The notes under the pieces: model-generated
Database searches by the model: none
What the model was told of the DNA's origin: nothing
The model's input: the letters and a program-made list of their open reading frames with translations, nothing else
Shown here: one piece after another, positions 12,559-23,371 of the stretch
Layout: every line of letters begins with the position of its first letter
Position numbering within the stretch: the first letter of the stretch is position 1
Made by a program: the position numbers and the translations under genes
DNA from: Filosporella fistucella
Lineage: Eukaryota > Ascomycota > Leotiomycetes > Helotiales
DNA length: 64,000 bases
Assembly: GCA_030077755.1 (NCBI GenBank)
Contig: JAQJZZ010000018.1
Coordinates: 2,170,001 to 2,234,000, forward strand
Reading direction: 5' to 3'

Positions 12559-12989
12559 TGTCTAAACTATAGCCCAATTGACATGCCCACATCTTACGCA
12601 TCTCGGCGAGTGATCCTATCAAAGTGTCGTAAGCAGTTTATTGGCCAATGGGCAGCACACGATATGCATAGAAAGCTGCACAAATTCTGCACAAGACGCC
12701 ACGATCAATGCAACCGAGTACATGCAAGCTACCAATTATCAAGCAATGATGGACAATGTGGCTGTCATATCTCACCTTTGCTATCCATGGCCCCACCGTA
12801 TATGCGGCTCTCGACGCCGTGTACGACGCCCAAATACTCTGCTGCTAACAATTGTCACACCCTCTTCTCAGCCGGGCGAGACGCAGTCATCCGAGCTGAG
12901 CTGTATCTCTTATACAAATGTCATACTCCCATCAATCTGACCATGTCTCCTTCTCGTCTCAATATCCTCGCTTCTGAAGCATCTCCATC
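12559..12989. other. Intergenic stretch
   Basis: Overlapping open frames at 12583-13023 and 12641-12940 have no family signal and are probably untranslated leader of the following gene. Confidence 0.4.
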
Positions 12990-13646
12990 ATGGCTCCTGC
13001 CCTACCTGCTGGTCTGCATCTAGACCTCAGACAAAATGCACCCTATCTGATAACCATGACTGTCACTCGCGCAACAACTACGTACACAACCCTAATAGCT
13101 CTCGGTCCCGCCACAGCCACTGTTCCCTCTTCTCCTACTCAAACTTCTACTTCCACTTCATCTCAAACAATAAATCCCTCTCCCTCCTCCAACAACAGCG
13201 GCGTCATAATCGGCGCTGTCATAGGCTCTCTCCTCGGATTCATCGTCCTGGCCTCATTCCTCTGGATCTGTTTCTTCCCTGCTCGTTCTGGTCTCTGGCT
13301 CCAATCTAATTCTACGACGACTAGCTATAGTGATTCAGATAGTAGCTCTAGCACGGAGAGTAGAAGGAGTTATGTTCGGAGACGAGGCGGTTTTGGCAGC
13401 TTTAATGGTGGTGGTGTAAGGGAGGTTAAGAGAGCGAGAGTTAGCGGGAGGTATGAGAGGGGAAGTAGTGGGACTAGGACGAGTAGGAGTGGGAACAGTA
13501 GTGCGAGGAGGATGAGGGAGAGGGAGAGAAGGGGAGCGTGGGCGGCGTTCTTTTTGGGGAGGAGAGAGAGGAGGGATGATGTGTGGTATGGACGGAGATC
13601 GGGTGGGGGGATGGGAGGGGGATTGAAGTTTACGGTTGATGATTGA
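12990..13646 (+). CDS. Small single-pass membrane protein with Ser/Thr-rich ectodomain
   Basis: The 218-residue frame has a Ser/Thr/Pro-rich segment at about residues 30-68, one strong membrane helix (GVIIGAVIGSLLGFIVLASFLW) at about 71-92, and a long basic Arg/Ser/Gly-rich tail. The order of Ser/Thr-rich outside, GxxxG-containing helix and basic inside resembles Mid2/WSC-like wall sensors in layout, but the Cys-rich sensor module is missing. There is no obvious N-terminal signal peptide, so the helix may act as signal anchor. An internal Met at 13056 is a possible alternative start. The function is unknown. Confidence 0.55.
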   Translation: MAPALPAGLHLDLRQNAPYLITMTVTRATTTYTTLIALGPATATVPSSPTQTSTSTSSQTINPSPSSNNSGVIIGAVIGSLLGFIVLASFLWICFFPARSGLWLQSNSTTTSYSDSDSSSSTESRRSYVRRRGGFGSFNGGGVREVKRARVSGRYERGSSGTRTSRSGNSSARRMRERERRGAWAAFFLGRRERRDDVWYGRRSGGGMGGGLKFTVDD

Positions 13647-14440
13647 TGTTGCGAGTTAGAATGTGGGAATTTGATAATCAGGGATGGGAAAGAGGCAAGA
13701 TTGATGGGTGGTTTGTGTTGTTAGTTGTACGGTGGGATGGGATGGGAATCATGGGAAGGGATAAGGTGGGATTATGATATTATGATACCAGTATATTTTA
13801 TACGTTTTGGAGCTAGAATTGGCTAGCTAGCTAGGTGAGTGAGAAATTTGGTTTGGTGCTTGGATTGAGGGATGATTTGGATGGTTGGAGTAGCTAGGTA
13901 CCTCTATATGGTTTTGTGATATAGAGATGGAAATAGCTATCTATTTTAGTTCACTACCAAATAAAAGTCAATATTGGGATTTCTTTTACTTTCCTACTCC
14001 ATTTTTAACCTTTCATATTTGGCTTACCCCCTTGTCTTCTTCTCTTATTTCCATGCGAATAGATAAAGTAGAAATGCGACAATAAACACGTGATCAACCT
14101 TACCTGTCGCTCGTTTCTTACATGAATTCAATTAACTAAAAGAAGGACTAGACATAATATTCCATTACCATTTAAATCTTTCGCAGCAATATCTCCCATT
14201 AATAATCTCATCTTCCTTTTCTATTAATCAGGGCAAATCTTACCGTAAGTTCCTATCTGATAGAGCTGGAGGGTTCCTCATTTCACGTGCCCATCATCCC
14301 CTCTATCAGACTAGCAGGGATTCTCCACGCTAAGATAACTCGATAGCAGAAATGCGAAATTTATTTTTGGGCAGCTCGCAAACCTCAATCGCAAAGAAAA
14401 CAAACACAATTGTGATTCCTCGCAACAGCACAACATCAAG
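13647..14440. other. Intergenic stretch, SDA1 promoter side
   Basis: No gene is seen. A GCTA-type tandem occurs near 13820, and two CACGTG sites lie near 14090 and 14285 upstream of SDA1. The CACGTG core is a common bHLH site, but its use here is not shown. Confidence 0.45.
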
Positions 14441-16865
14441 ATGGGGAAAAAACGAGTTGGTGCGTTGGAGAAGGTTGATGCTGATTTGTGGGTTACCCAA
14501 TTTTGAATGTGGTTGGGAGGGGGGTTTGAAGGGAATTATGCTGATTTAATGGTAATACATAGGCCGAATTTACAGTATAAGATAAGGAGGGATCCGAAGT
14601 ATGTTCTCTTTCTTTCTTTCTCTTGCGCAAGGCTTGGGATGAAGGGATAAGCATAAATATTAACGATATCACAGATCCTACAGCGAAGATTTCCTCAACC
14701 AATTCGGCCAGTACCAATCTCAGCGCGACATCTTTCTCGCCTCTCCCTCGACCGCTACCTCCACAGGCATAGTTTCCTTCCACGACCTCATCGATTTCGT
14801 CGCCCACGTCGCAGATTGTTTTCCTGAAGACACGGCTTCTTTCCCAGGCGATCTGAAAGAGATCCTTACTCTCCATCATGCACAGCTTGAGAGCGAATTA
14901 CGAGAGAAAATTGTGGGGAGTTTAGTGTTATTGAGGAGGAAAGAAATTATTGATTCTGCCGAATTGTTGAATATCCTTTTTCCGATCCTGGTTGCTACGC
15001 CGAGTAAGACGCTCAGGAGTCTGCTGTTTACGAAGATTCTGTCGGATTTGAGGACGAGTAATTCGAAGAGTATTAATCATAAGCTTAATCGTACGATTCA
15101 GACTGCGCTATTTAATCTTCTTACGAGTGATAGGGCGAGTCAGAAGGGAATCTGGGCTGTGAAGATTACGAGGGAGCTGTGGAAGAGGCAGATATGGACT
15201 GATTCGAAAGCGGTGGAGATTATGAAGGAGGCTGCGTTGGCGGATAATGAGAAGGTTATTGGAGGTGGAGTGAGATTCTTTCTAGGAGGAGATAAAGAAA
15301 GGGAGGAGCTGGAGGATGAGGAGAGTGATGTAGAGGCTGGAATTGATATTGGGAAGTTGAAGCATCAGGCGGGGATCAACAAGAAGAGCCGGAAGACGAA
15401 GAAGAGTTTGGAGGAGGCTGTCAAGAAAGTCAAGAAGAATGAGAAGAAGAAGGGACAACCACATCCTCTTAACTTTTCGGCGCTGCATCTGCTGCATGAT
15501 CCTCAAGGTTTTGCGGAACAGCTTTTCTCGAAACATTTGCAGAATTCGAAATCGAAGCTGAATCTGGAGCAGAAGTTACTGGTGCTGCAATTGGTTTCGA
15601 GATTGGTCGGCTTGCATAAGCTGACGGTCATTTCGTTATATTCATACTTTATCAAGTACCTTACTCCTCGACAACCATCCGTCACTTCTTTCCTGGCTTG
15701 CCTTGCGCAAGCTACACACAGTTTGGTCCCTCCAGATGCGCTAGAGCCTTTGGTACAGAAGATTGCGAACGAATTTGTTTCTGAGGCATCAGCTTCAGAA
15801 GTTGCCTCCGCTGGTCTCAATGCTATTCGAGAGATTTGTGTGCGTCAGCCTTTGGCAATGAGTGATACTCTGCTTCAGGATTTGGTTATGTACAGGAAGA
15901 GTAAAGATAAGGGTACTATGATGGCTGCGAAGGGATTGCTTTCGCTATACAGAGAAGTTGGTGCCGATTTGCTGAAGAAGAGGGACAGAGGAAAGACAGC
16001 TACGATGGGTATCAAGAGTGGATCAATTAAAGAGAGGAGATTCGGAGAAGAAGAAGTCGGTGGTATTGAGGGTCTAGAGCTTCTTGAGGAATGGAAAGCT
16101 GAGGAGAGAAAACGGAAACGTGCTGAGAAGGGTCTCCCAGAGCTTGGTACCGATGAAGAGGATGAAGATGACTTGGATGAGGAAGAAAGAGGTTGGGAGA
16201 ATTGGGATGCAGAATCTGATGCTAGTGACGATTCTGGCGGCTGGATCAACGTCGAAAGCGATGCCGAGATTGAAATCAGCGATAGCGAAGACGAGAAACC
16301 AGCAGCCAAGAAAGCGAAACTCGATAAACCATCAGATGCTCCTGCTCATGACGAAGAGAAAGAAAACACGGAGAAAGACAAAGTGCTCGAGCAGAAAATC
16401 TCAAAACTTGCCACCACCAAAATCCTCACTCCAGCCGATCTCGCGAAGTTGCAAGAACTGCGTCTGGAAGCTAGCGTCAACAAAACCATGGGCAAAAACA
16501 ACACACAGTCCAAGAGACTTAAAGAGCTCGCTGATAGACACGCTGACGACGCTCTAACAGCAGATCAAATCGAGGGTTTCTCCAAGTTAAGGAAGAGCAC
16601 AAAAGAAGAAATGGTTGCCTTGGCGAGAGAGGGTAAAGGCGACAGAAGTGAACATAAGAGTACGCAAGCCTTAAGAAGACAGAAGAAGGATCAAGAGGGG
16701 AAGAGTACTACGAATAAGGAAAAGTCACGGAAAAAGAATTTCTTGATGACGTTGGGTAAGGCCAAGTATAAACAGAAGAGGAGTTTGAAGCAGACTAGTA
16801 GGGTATTGAAGGGGCATATTGAGAGGAGTAAGAGGGGTGGAAAGAGAGGAAATGTGGGACAGTAG
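14441..16865 (+). CDS. SDA1: SDA1 homologue, ribosome biogenesis / 60S export factor
   Basis: Exons are 14441-14487, 14563-14598 and 14675-16865, giving 757 residues, close to yeast Sda1. The 36-bp middle exon is placed by frame and by the family start: KKRVGALEKVDADLPNLQYKIRRDP followed by SYSEDFL. The N-terminal helical half carries the NUC130/SDA1-type region (LLRRKEIIDSAELLNILFP, then NRTIQTALFNLL and KGIWAVKITRELWK). A HPLNFSALHLLHDPQGFAEQLF stretch marks the SDA1 core. A long acidic region follows (about residues 480-540), then a Lys/Arg-rich C-terminus ending in KRGGKRGNVGQ, typical of nucleolar proteins. In yeast Sda1 acts in the nucleus in late 60S maturation and is essential for G1 progression. 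This is a confident housekeeping call. Confidence 0.95.
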
Positions 16866-17192
16866 GCAATGAACAGAATTGTGTTTTTACTATATCGAGA
16901 ATTGGGTTTCGTGTCATGATTGAAAAGGCATGGGCAATCACTGGTCATTGAGCCGATTTCTGTGCATGGTGGGTAGTACCTTCCTTCGGATATCTAATAC
17001 GAGCCCAACAAAACCAAAATTTCTCTTACAATATTGTCTCACCCAATATCCACTCAGCTATTCTATTCTCAAGTTCCACACACTTATCACTGCGTTGGGA
17101 TCATTCATTTCAGATATCATTGTCAGCACCCCGCCAGTTTCCATCCTTTCAAATTCTTCTTAGTATCACACAATACACGTCAACAACTCATA
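16866..17192. other. Short intergenic stretch
   Basis: About 330 bp between SDA1 and the next gene on the same strand, containing the likely promoter and leader of the 17193 gene. The upstream in-frame Met at 17034 is judged to be leader. Confidence 0.4.
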
Positions 17193-19169
17193 ATGCCTCC
17201 ACGACCCGATGTTCTCCACCGCCCCCGCCGTTCAGATTACTCTGAAGCCCTCTCCACAACCTCAAACTGTAGCTCAGGTCTAGCAAACGATAATCATCTT
17301 ATACCCATTGCTGCTCTTTGTCCATCTACCACACTTTCTGTTTCTGTGCCGGAAACTGGACGTGAGGATTATGCAGGGGACTACGAGGGATTCGACAGAG
17401 GGAAGGGACTGGAGTGTGGTGGGAAATTAGGAGGGAGAAGATGGTATTGGGAGTGGGGTAGGGGTGAATGGGACGACGGTTGGGGCGTGGAGGGGGGAGA
17501 GGGGGAGGAAGAGATGGAACTGAAAGGTAGCGGAGCAGGATTTGACGAACAGGAGGGGAGTGAGACCGAGAAGATGCTTGTTGGTGAGGAAAACGAGCAG
17601 GATGATGGAAAGAGGGTGGTTTCTGAGGAAGAGCCTCCTAGGTGGATGAAGGAGATATTGGATCCGAAGCAAAGTGTTGATGTTGAGGTTCTGGAGACGA
17701 CTCCGGACAGCCTGGATACTCTACCTCAGAGTGTAGAGAGGTATGTTTCGCTTCTTCAAAGACGACGGTCTCCTTATTACCACCTCGTCGAGTTCCTGAA
17801 CGAGGGTAACAAGGTTAGAAGTCCCGTTTCGACAAATAATTCTGGATACAAAGACATTACTGAAGACGAGGGTACACCAGATGAGGAAGTGGGGCTGGCA
17901 CAGCTCTGCCAATTAGGTACTGGGAAGATAATTGACTTACCTATTCGACTGAAAAAAGAGAGTGTTGATGATTCGTCTGTTGGTGACGTTGCTGGCCCTA
18001 GTGGCAGTAATATGGTCACGGCTGAAGAAGTCAAAATGTTAGAGGACATTTTGACGGCAACTGAGCAGCACTTGAGAACATGTGAGGATGAGGACTCAAC
18101 TGCTGTTACATTCTCGGAGGACAGTGAACGGGAAGACAACAAGTCCACAGCAGAAGCTGATCCCGGCCACCATTCGAATAAACATAACCCGGCTCTGCCA
18201 CCGTTCGACTCTTTCATCCCAAAATACAGACCAAATGCATCTCCACCTAAGATAGATGTAACTTCGCTGTTTGAAAATCGCTTGCATCTACGTCTCAGTT
18301 GTTACGGTGGTGCTCTAGCAGAAAAGGTGGCTCCAGGACTTGTCAATCTGTTGTACCCTGACGAAGAGAGGCATTCCAGACCAAACATATGGAATCATAA
18401 TTCGCCGCAGAGTGATTTTAGTAGCAAGGGGCTTAAGTTTTCCAGTATCGACAGCCAAAACGAGCCTCACAGTAATTTCACTCCTGCTGCATGGCAACGT
18501 CCACACCGCATTTTAGGAAATATGCTTGCACCTGAGCTTTTTATTCCTAACAAGTTCCGGGCGTCTCGATTCAAGCTTGAAAAAGCTAGCATATCAGGCT
18601 TCGATCTCGAATGGAGGAACTGTACAATTGATGAATTGAATTGGCTTCAGGAAATGACTTCTCCACCTGGCAAATATGTGAGCGATGAAAATGTCAGATT
18701 GTCATTCGGTACGAGGTTTGGATGGCAATGCCCAGAGGGATGGAAGGCTATGATATGCATGATGCGAAGCAATAAGGATTGGAGAAATATGTATCTTGGA
18801 CTCGCAAGCTATGGAGTCAAAATCGATGAGAGGGAGAGTCAGCTTCATCGGTATCGAGAGTCACATTTAAAGATCAAAGAGAATTTGAAAACGACCATCT
18901 CTGCCTTTCTCAAAAGTAGGCGAGCTGCGATGGAGTCGAAGACTGAGGAAAGTAATGTATTAGGGCCAGAAGAAGAATCCCAGGGTGGAAACGTGCCGGA
19001 TTGGAGAGACTGCAAAAAGAAGGATGTTCATGTACTAGTGAAGGAGGCAGATCACCATTGTGATGAGGCTGATTATGAGATAAATTGCAAAGGGAAAGAC
19101 ATTCATGTGGTAGTACATGAGCTGAGTAATTCCAGCGATGGGTCTGTGGATGAGATAGTATTTCATTAA
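17193..19169 (+). CDS. Acidic hypothetical protein
   Basis: A single uninterrupted frame of 658 residues. The start MPPRPDVLHRPRR at 17193 was preferred over the in-frame Met at 17034, whose first 53 residues look like translated leader. The first 350 residues are polar and strongly acidic (runs of Glu/Asp, Gly-rich near residues 60-120) and probably disordered. A more ordered region begins around residue 365, with FENRLHLRLSCYGGALAEKV and a Trp-rich segment, FDLEWRNCTIDELNWLQEM. The C-terminus contains a short duplicated motif, KDVHVLVKE and KDIHVVVHE, about 25 residues apart. There is no membrane helix or signal peptide. I do not recognise the family. Confidence 0.7.
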   Translation: MPPRPDVLHRPRRSDYSEALSTTSNCSSGLANDNHLIPIAALCPSTTLSVSVPETGREDYAGDYEGFDRGKGLECGGKLGGRRWYWEWGRGEWDDGWGVEGGEGEEEMELKGSGAGFDEQEGSETEKMLVGEENEQDDGKRVVSEEEPPRWMKEILDPKQSVDVEVLETTPDSLDTLPQSVERYVSLLQRRRSPYYHLVEFLNEGNKVRSPVSTNNSGYKDITEDEGTPDEEVGLAQLCQLGTGKIIDLPIRLKKESVDDSSVGDVAGPSGSNMVTAEEVKMLEDILTATEQHLRTCEDEDSTAVTFSEDSEREDNKSTAEADPGHHSNKHNPALPPFDSFIPKYRPNASPPKIDVTSLFENRLHLRLSCYGGALAEKVAPGLVNLLYPDEERHSRPNIWNHNSPQSDFSSKGLKFSSIDSQNEPHSNFTPAAWQRPHRILGNMLAPELFIPNKFRASRFKLEKASISGFDLEWRNCTIDELNWLQEMTSPPGKYVSDENVRLSFGTRFGWQCPEGWKAMICMMRSNKDWRNMYLGLASYGVKIDERESQLHRYRESHLKIKENLKTTISAFLKSRRAAMESKTEESNVLGPEEESQGGNVPDWRDCKKKDVHVLVKEADHHCDEADYEINCKGKDIHVVVHELSNSSDGSVDEIVFH

Positions 19170-19826
19170 TCGTGTGATCTGATGGCTTTGGGGGTTGACT
19201 ATAAGCAAAGTGTAGAAGATTATCACACGCACTAGAGAGAATCAATAGTAACGTCTGTCCCTGCGTCCCGAGACGTACTATGCCACGAGGCAAGTTTACA
19301 GTTTGGGCGCGGCTGACGTATGTCAGCAGTTCAGGTATCATCACTTCCTCTTCCACTCTCCGCATGGAGTTCAATAACTTAGGTAACTCACTCAGCAGAC
19401 GGATATCCCCGTGTCTGGTTAGCCGTGCTGAGGTCCGTAGCACAAGATATTCGGGGTTATTGCGATTTTTGAAGAAAGATTCTATCCACCGGGGGTGGGG
19501 TGGGGAAGGAAAGTTTACTGAAGTTTTTGCACTGTCCTTCACAGACCAACAAGACAAGAGGTGGCTGGCGAAAAGGGTGAGGGCGCATTCCTGGGTCACG
19601 GTTTTGCTATCATGGTTGACAAGGATAATTCTGGCTTTGGAATTTCACTATCAGAGAGGTTGATATTGCAGAACTTGATACTTGCTTTGATGTTCTGCAG
19701 GTTCACACATGCCTGTCCAACGAATATAGTCAATATTAGGACTCAAGGGTCTACCAATCTGTTAAAATCTAATACTAGCGAACCCTATGCAAGCTAAAAA
19801 AAAAACACATGAATAAAGGCCTTCTT
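19170..19826. other. Stretch between convergent genes
   Basis: The 17193 gene and the minus-strand HET gene end toward each other here. A plus frame at 19280-19663 and the minus frame at 18910-19599 overlap and show no family features, so neither is called. Confidence 0.45.
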
Positions 19827-21923
19827 TCAATAGAGAACAATTGTGGTATCTCCATCATTGGTATATCGGTGGTTTGGTGCTTGGTTGTCTGTATGATCAA
19901 AACTCCCGCAATGTGATATGAAAAAACCCCATCTTTTGTAGTAGCCTCTACGTTGTACTTCATGTGCTACCAACACCAATCCTACGTACAGTTTTTCTCC
20001 CATTGCACGGGAGGTTTCCACGTATGATCCCACAGGCAAGCAGAAAATCTCGGGTTGTATGCCTGCAGGTCCTATTGGCAGGTCTGGAGTGCACTCTGCA
20101 TCTATTGAACGGCTTTCTGAGCCGCAGATCTGCAAGGCGTAGCGACGTCCACGGTATGGGGTAACAGTGAGATTCTGCATGAGCTTTCCGCGAAGACGAA
20201 TGTACCCATCTGATACCCTGCCGAATTGACTTCTTCCCACAACGGGCTGTGCCTCTGCCTCGACGACTGTAACTTCAGGTGATGCAATCCACCCAGGACG
20301 ATACTTCACAGGGCAATTAACGGAAGCCCATGACCATGAAGGGGCTCGATACTCTAGAGGCTGGATAGTAGCGGAGTCGCTGGGAATAGCTTCCCAGAGG
20401 AGGTCACTCAGAAGAGTAGACCTCCATAGCCCTGCAAGGTAGTTTGTACCCAGTTGATGTGCGAATAGAGAAGCGATACCACTGATTGCAGGCAGTTTAT
20501 CTTGCTCATATGTCATTTCATTCCTCGAATAATGCATAACTAGATTATGCCATGCAAGACTTAGACGTCGGGCGTGGTCGTCTTCGAATCGACTGTCCGC
20601 ATGGTGGTTGAGGGAATGAGTTTTCAGCTTATCTTGTATGCCAGGCTGTGCAAAGTCCCTTTGCCATCGCTCAAATAATTCGGAAGGATATCCAAAAGGG
20701 AACTCTTCAGAAGAGCGATTGCATCTACACTCCCAAAAGAGCTGTGCCTTGGCAAAGCCCAGTGTTCGTGGTGACATTAGGCGCTCCTGCATCACCCATG
20801 CGCGAGTGTTAAGTTTGGCGGATTCGAAGCTGACATGCCAGACGTTCTGATCCCATAATTGGTAGTATGACTTGAAGCCATCTTTCATGCTCTCTACCGA
20901 AATATAGCGCGAGCCTAAGTAAGAGGGCGGCCGAATGTTGAACATACCACCAGTACAGTCGTTCGAGGAAGTGGCTGCAAGATTTAATACGCATCTGCCA
21001 TACACCTGGGTCATTAGAGATGATTCGACGTTCCAGTCTTTGCTCGAGTCCTGAATGATGCATAGAGAGTCAATCCAGAGGTACTGAATCCCAAATCTCC
21101 AAGTAGCATATATGGCGTCCTGAAAAGTCTTTGGCAACGCGCCTATAGATATGCCATCTTTGAGATCACTCAGATTGCTCTCTAACAGCCTGAAAGGTTT
21201 CACAGAGCCCCAGCAGTGGCTCAAGGTAGTATAATGCACCGACCTTTGCCAGCTATCAGTTTCTGTGAGCTTGATCGTTGTGGGAAATGGGTTGGTTGCT
21301 GGTCCTATGTCGAGCAGCCGACTAGGAGCCCAGGCCCCCAAAGAATCAATGCTATTGCAGTTGTCATGATTGTGCATGCATTTGTACAACCATTTCTCTG
21401 CCCTGAGGAAGCTGCTTTCTGAGCCTGTGCTTTGACTATCATCGTTCACTTCACCGTCTATTTCATGGATGTTCGAAATGCGCCACAATCGAAACTTGAT
21501 CTCTTGTTGAGAGATAGAAACCCGCAGAAACGGTCTATCGATATCCTCTTGCCACTGCAGGGTTGTGTTGTAATTTTCCTCGATAGTCACTCGGAATCTC
21601 ACAGATTCGCCGTTCTTCTGAGCGTCGTCCAGTATATCTGACTTAAGAGACCTGAACTTGCATACAACAGACTCGCACACATTACAGCCCACATCGGCTG
21701 CCTGTATAACTTGAGAAATTAGTCTGTCGCAATGCAAACTGTCCCTAAAACGTCGCCAGCTCTCGTTGCCATAACAGTCATCGTGGTGATTACTCTGCAA
21801 GAAGTCGTTACAATCATTGCAAAGCGAGACATGCATGATGCTTCCAAGTGCCCAATATTGCAGACAATCAAAAGAAGTGCCACTACAGCGGGCCAAGATA
21901 CATTTGGAACGCTCCTCGCACAA
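19827..21923 (-). CDS. HET-domain protein (heterokaryon incompatibility type)
   Basis: A single frame of 698 residues. The HET core lies at about residues 230-400: YTTLSHCWGS, then LPKTFQDAIYATWRFGIQYLWIDSLCIIQD, then AATSSNDCTGGMF. After it come NTRAWVMQERLMSPRTLGF and later PSWSWASVN, both standard in the long HET subfamily. The N-terminus is Cys/His-rich (CNDCNDFLQ, CNVCESVVC), as seen in many members of this subfamily. HET domains drive cell death after fusion of unlike hyphae; they are distantly TIR-like. Allele or partner specificity cannot be read. Translation could also start at the Met at 21836. It belongs to a different HET subfamily from the gene at 30347. Confidence 0.92.
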   Translation of the reverse strand: MCEERSKCILARCSGTSFDCLQYWALGSIMHVSLCNDCNDFLQSNHHDDCYGNESWRRFRDSLHCDRLISQVIQAADVGCNVCESVVCKFRSLKSDILDDAQKNGESVRFRVTIEENYNTTLQWQEDIDRPFLRVSISQQEIKFRLWRISNIHEIDGEVNDDSQSTGSESSFLRAEKWLYKCMHNHDNCNSIDSLGAWAPSRLLDIGPATNPFPTTIKLTETDSWQRSVHYTTLSHCWGSVKPFRLLESNLSDLKDGISIGALPKTFQDAIYATWRFGIQYLWIDSLCIIQDSSKDWNVESSLMTQVYGRCVLNLAATSSNDCTGGMFNIRPPSYLGSRYISVESMKDGFKSYYQLWDQNVWHVSFESAKLNTRAWVMQERLMSPRTLGFAKAQLFWECRCNRSSEEFPFGYPSELFERWQRDFAQPGIQDKLKTHSLNHHADSRFEDDHARRLSLAWHNLVMHYSRNEMTYEQDKLPAISGIASLFAHQLGTNYLAGLWRSTLLSDLLWEAIPSDSATIQPLEYRAPSWSWASVNCPVKYRPGWIASPEVTVVEAEAQPVVGRSQFGRVSDGYIRLRGKLMQNLTVTPYRGRRYALQICGSESRSIDAECTPDLPIGPAGIQPEIFCLPVGSYVETSRAMGEKLYVGLVLVAHEVQRRGYYKRWGFFISHCGSFDHTDNQAPNHRYTNDGDTTIVLY

Positions 21924-22699
21924 CGCTGACCTTGGCTACCTGTTGTCACAATCTTTGGTATTGAACTGGCTCGCGGTAGGCAGGTCAACAGCGCGAGCAG
22001 GGCAATGCTACCTAAACCATGTATTCAGATCATATGATCTGTATTCTCGTCAAGAGTCATTGTCAACAGTCTCAAGCAGTGGCGGTCTTGGCGAAGTACG
22101 ACTCGATCTTGATTACAATAACGTACTGTAACACTGGATATTGCGGACACTGTAGAGTGTGAGTCAGACTCTTGTTATCGCTTGAGGCTCTCACACGTGA
22201 TAAGAAGTCTGAACGAACCACCTGTAAGTTACGGTATCATGAGAATCGGAAGATGTCGAGGAGAATAATTCATAATACAAGTTTCGCGCTTAAGTGTTCT
22301 AAGAATTAACATAATCCATAAAGTTAGGGAAGTTGCTGAAACGCTTTGTCGGCGCCGGTGACGGTACGACCCATAAGCTTGCCACAATAGGATTGTTTTG
22401 CTACTTCAAACCTGTCATTGAAAGAGACTCATCTAAATTTTAACACAGTATCAATTTTTACATCATAATCTGCCGTATGAAAAATTTATATTCCTTGCTC
22501 TGCATTCTCATCTCGGCACGGGTGGTTTCTCGTTACGTGTGGACAGATGTTACTGTATCAACTTTCGGAAACCTCTTCTAAGCTGTCACTTCCTGGAGAG
22601 AGGTTTTACCTTCTCATCAGTAAACATCACAGGGGGAAAACAATTACTGATATATTTCCAAGCCTGTGAATCGGAATTTCCTTCACCGTCTCATAAAAT
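21924..22699. other. Intergenic stretch
   Basis: Contains the HET gene promoter side and an AT-rich part near 22300-22500. No supportable gene. Confidence 0.45.
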
Positions 22700-23371
22700 C
22701 TAATCCCTCACCCAACACCCGGCAAACCCAACCTCCACCTTCGTCGCCTCCGTCAAATTCCTCCCTTCCAGTGTCAAATAATAAGCACAATGATCCGTAT
22801 GACCCGGACTAGCCACGATACTATCCACCGCCCTCCTCTCCTCAAACAGCACCACAAACTGTTTCTTCCAAATCATCGCACAGTGATTAATATGATCCCT
22901 CACACTCGTATAATAGAAATCTCTCTCCATCATCTCCTGCACACTAATCATCTGCGTCAATCCCTCATCTGCATACCCAGCCCACGATCCATCATCTTCA
23001 TACTCCTCTAAGAACTCGGGATCAAAACATGGAGCTGGAACCCAGTGGTTTAATAATGTGTCATAGGTACATCCTGCTGCGCGAGCGTCTACAGATGTGT
23101 TTCCGCAGGAGAGTAAACGCGCGTTACTTGTTATGTTGTGTCGCTCGCCGGGGACGGGTTGGTGCCGCCGCCAGTGAGGCGTGTCGGTCGCCATGAAGTA
23201 GACTGTTAGCCAGAGGAAAGAGGTAATTATGAAGACGAGAGCGTAGGGTAAGAGAGAGGGTTTCCGAGATTGAGGAAGGAAATCCTTTTCTGAGGGTGGA
23301 GTGGAGAGATTGTCGTCTGTGTATTTGAGGAAGGGTTGGTCTTCTTCGGTTTGTTTGGGGTGCGATGTCAT
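22700..23371 (-). CDS. Type II membrane protein of a fungal GCTYD / NHC family
   Basis: The frame codes for 223 residues. A polar cytosolic N-terminus of about 40 residues is followed by one membrane helix (LLPYALVFIITSFLWLTVYFM). The lumenal part begins with a variable stretch, then RAAGCTYDTLLNHWVPAPCFD, a DGSWAGYAD segment, and later VRDHINHCAMIWKKQF and GHTDHCAYYL. The order of the paired Cys and two His-Cys motifs matches a large uncharacterised ascomycete family with a signal anchor, which shares a HxxHC flavour with UstYa-like oxidases but is not the same. The His residues could bind metal; this is inference. Length and architecture look complete. Confidence 0.75.
   Translation of the reverse strand: MTSHPKQTEEDQPFLKYTDDNLSTPPSEKDFLPQSRKPSLLPYALVFIITSFLWLTVYFMATDTPHWRRHQPVPGERHNITSNARLLSCGNTSVDARAAGCTYDTLLNHWVPAPCFDPEFLEEYEDDGSWAGYADEGLTQMISVQEMMERDFYYTSVRDHINHCAMIWKKQFVVLFEERRAVDSIVASPGHTDHCAYYLTLEGRNLTEATKVEVGFAGCWVRD

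Noticed and set aside
15875..16309. Minus-strand Ser-rich frame inside SDA1
   Set aside because: Exact antisense of the acidic Glu/Asp region of SDA1.
16084..16557. Plus-strand 157-residue frame in SDA1
   Set aside because: Shifted reading of the SDA1 acidic/basic region.
18910..19599. Minus-strand 229-residue open frame
   Set aside because: Half lies antisense to the acidic hypothetical gene and the rest shows no domain; composition fits a shadow frame.
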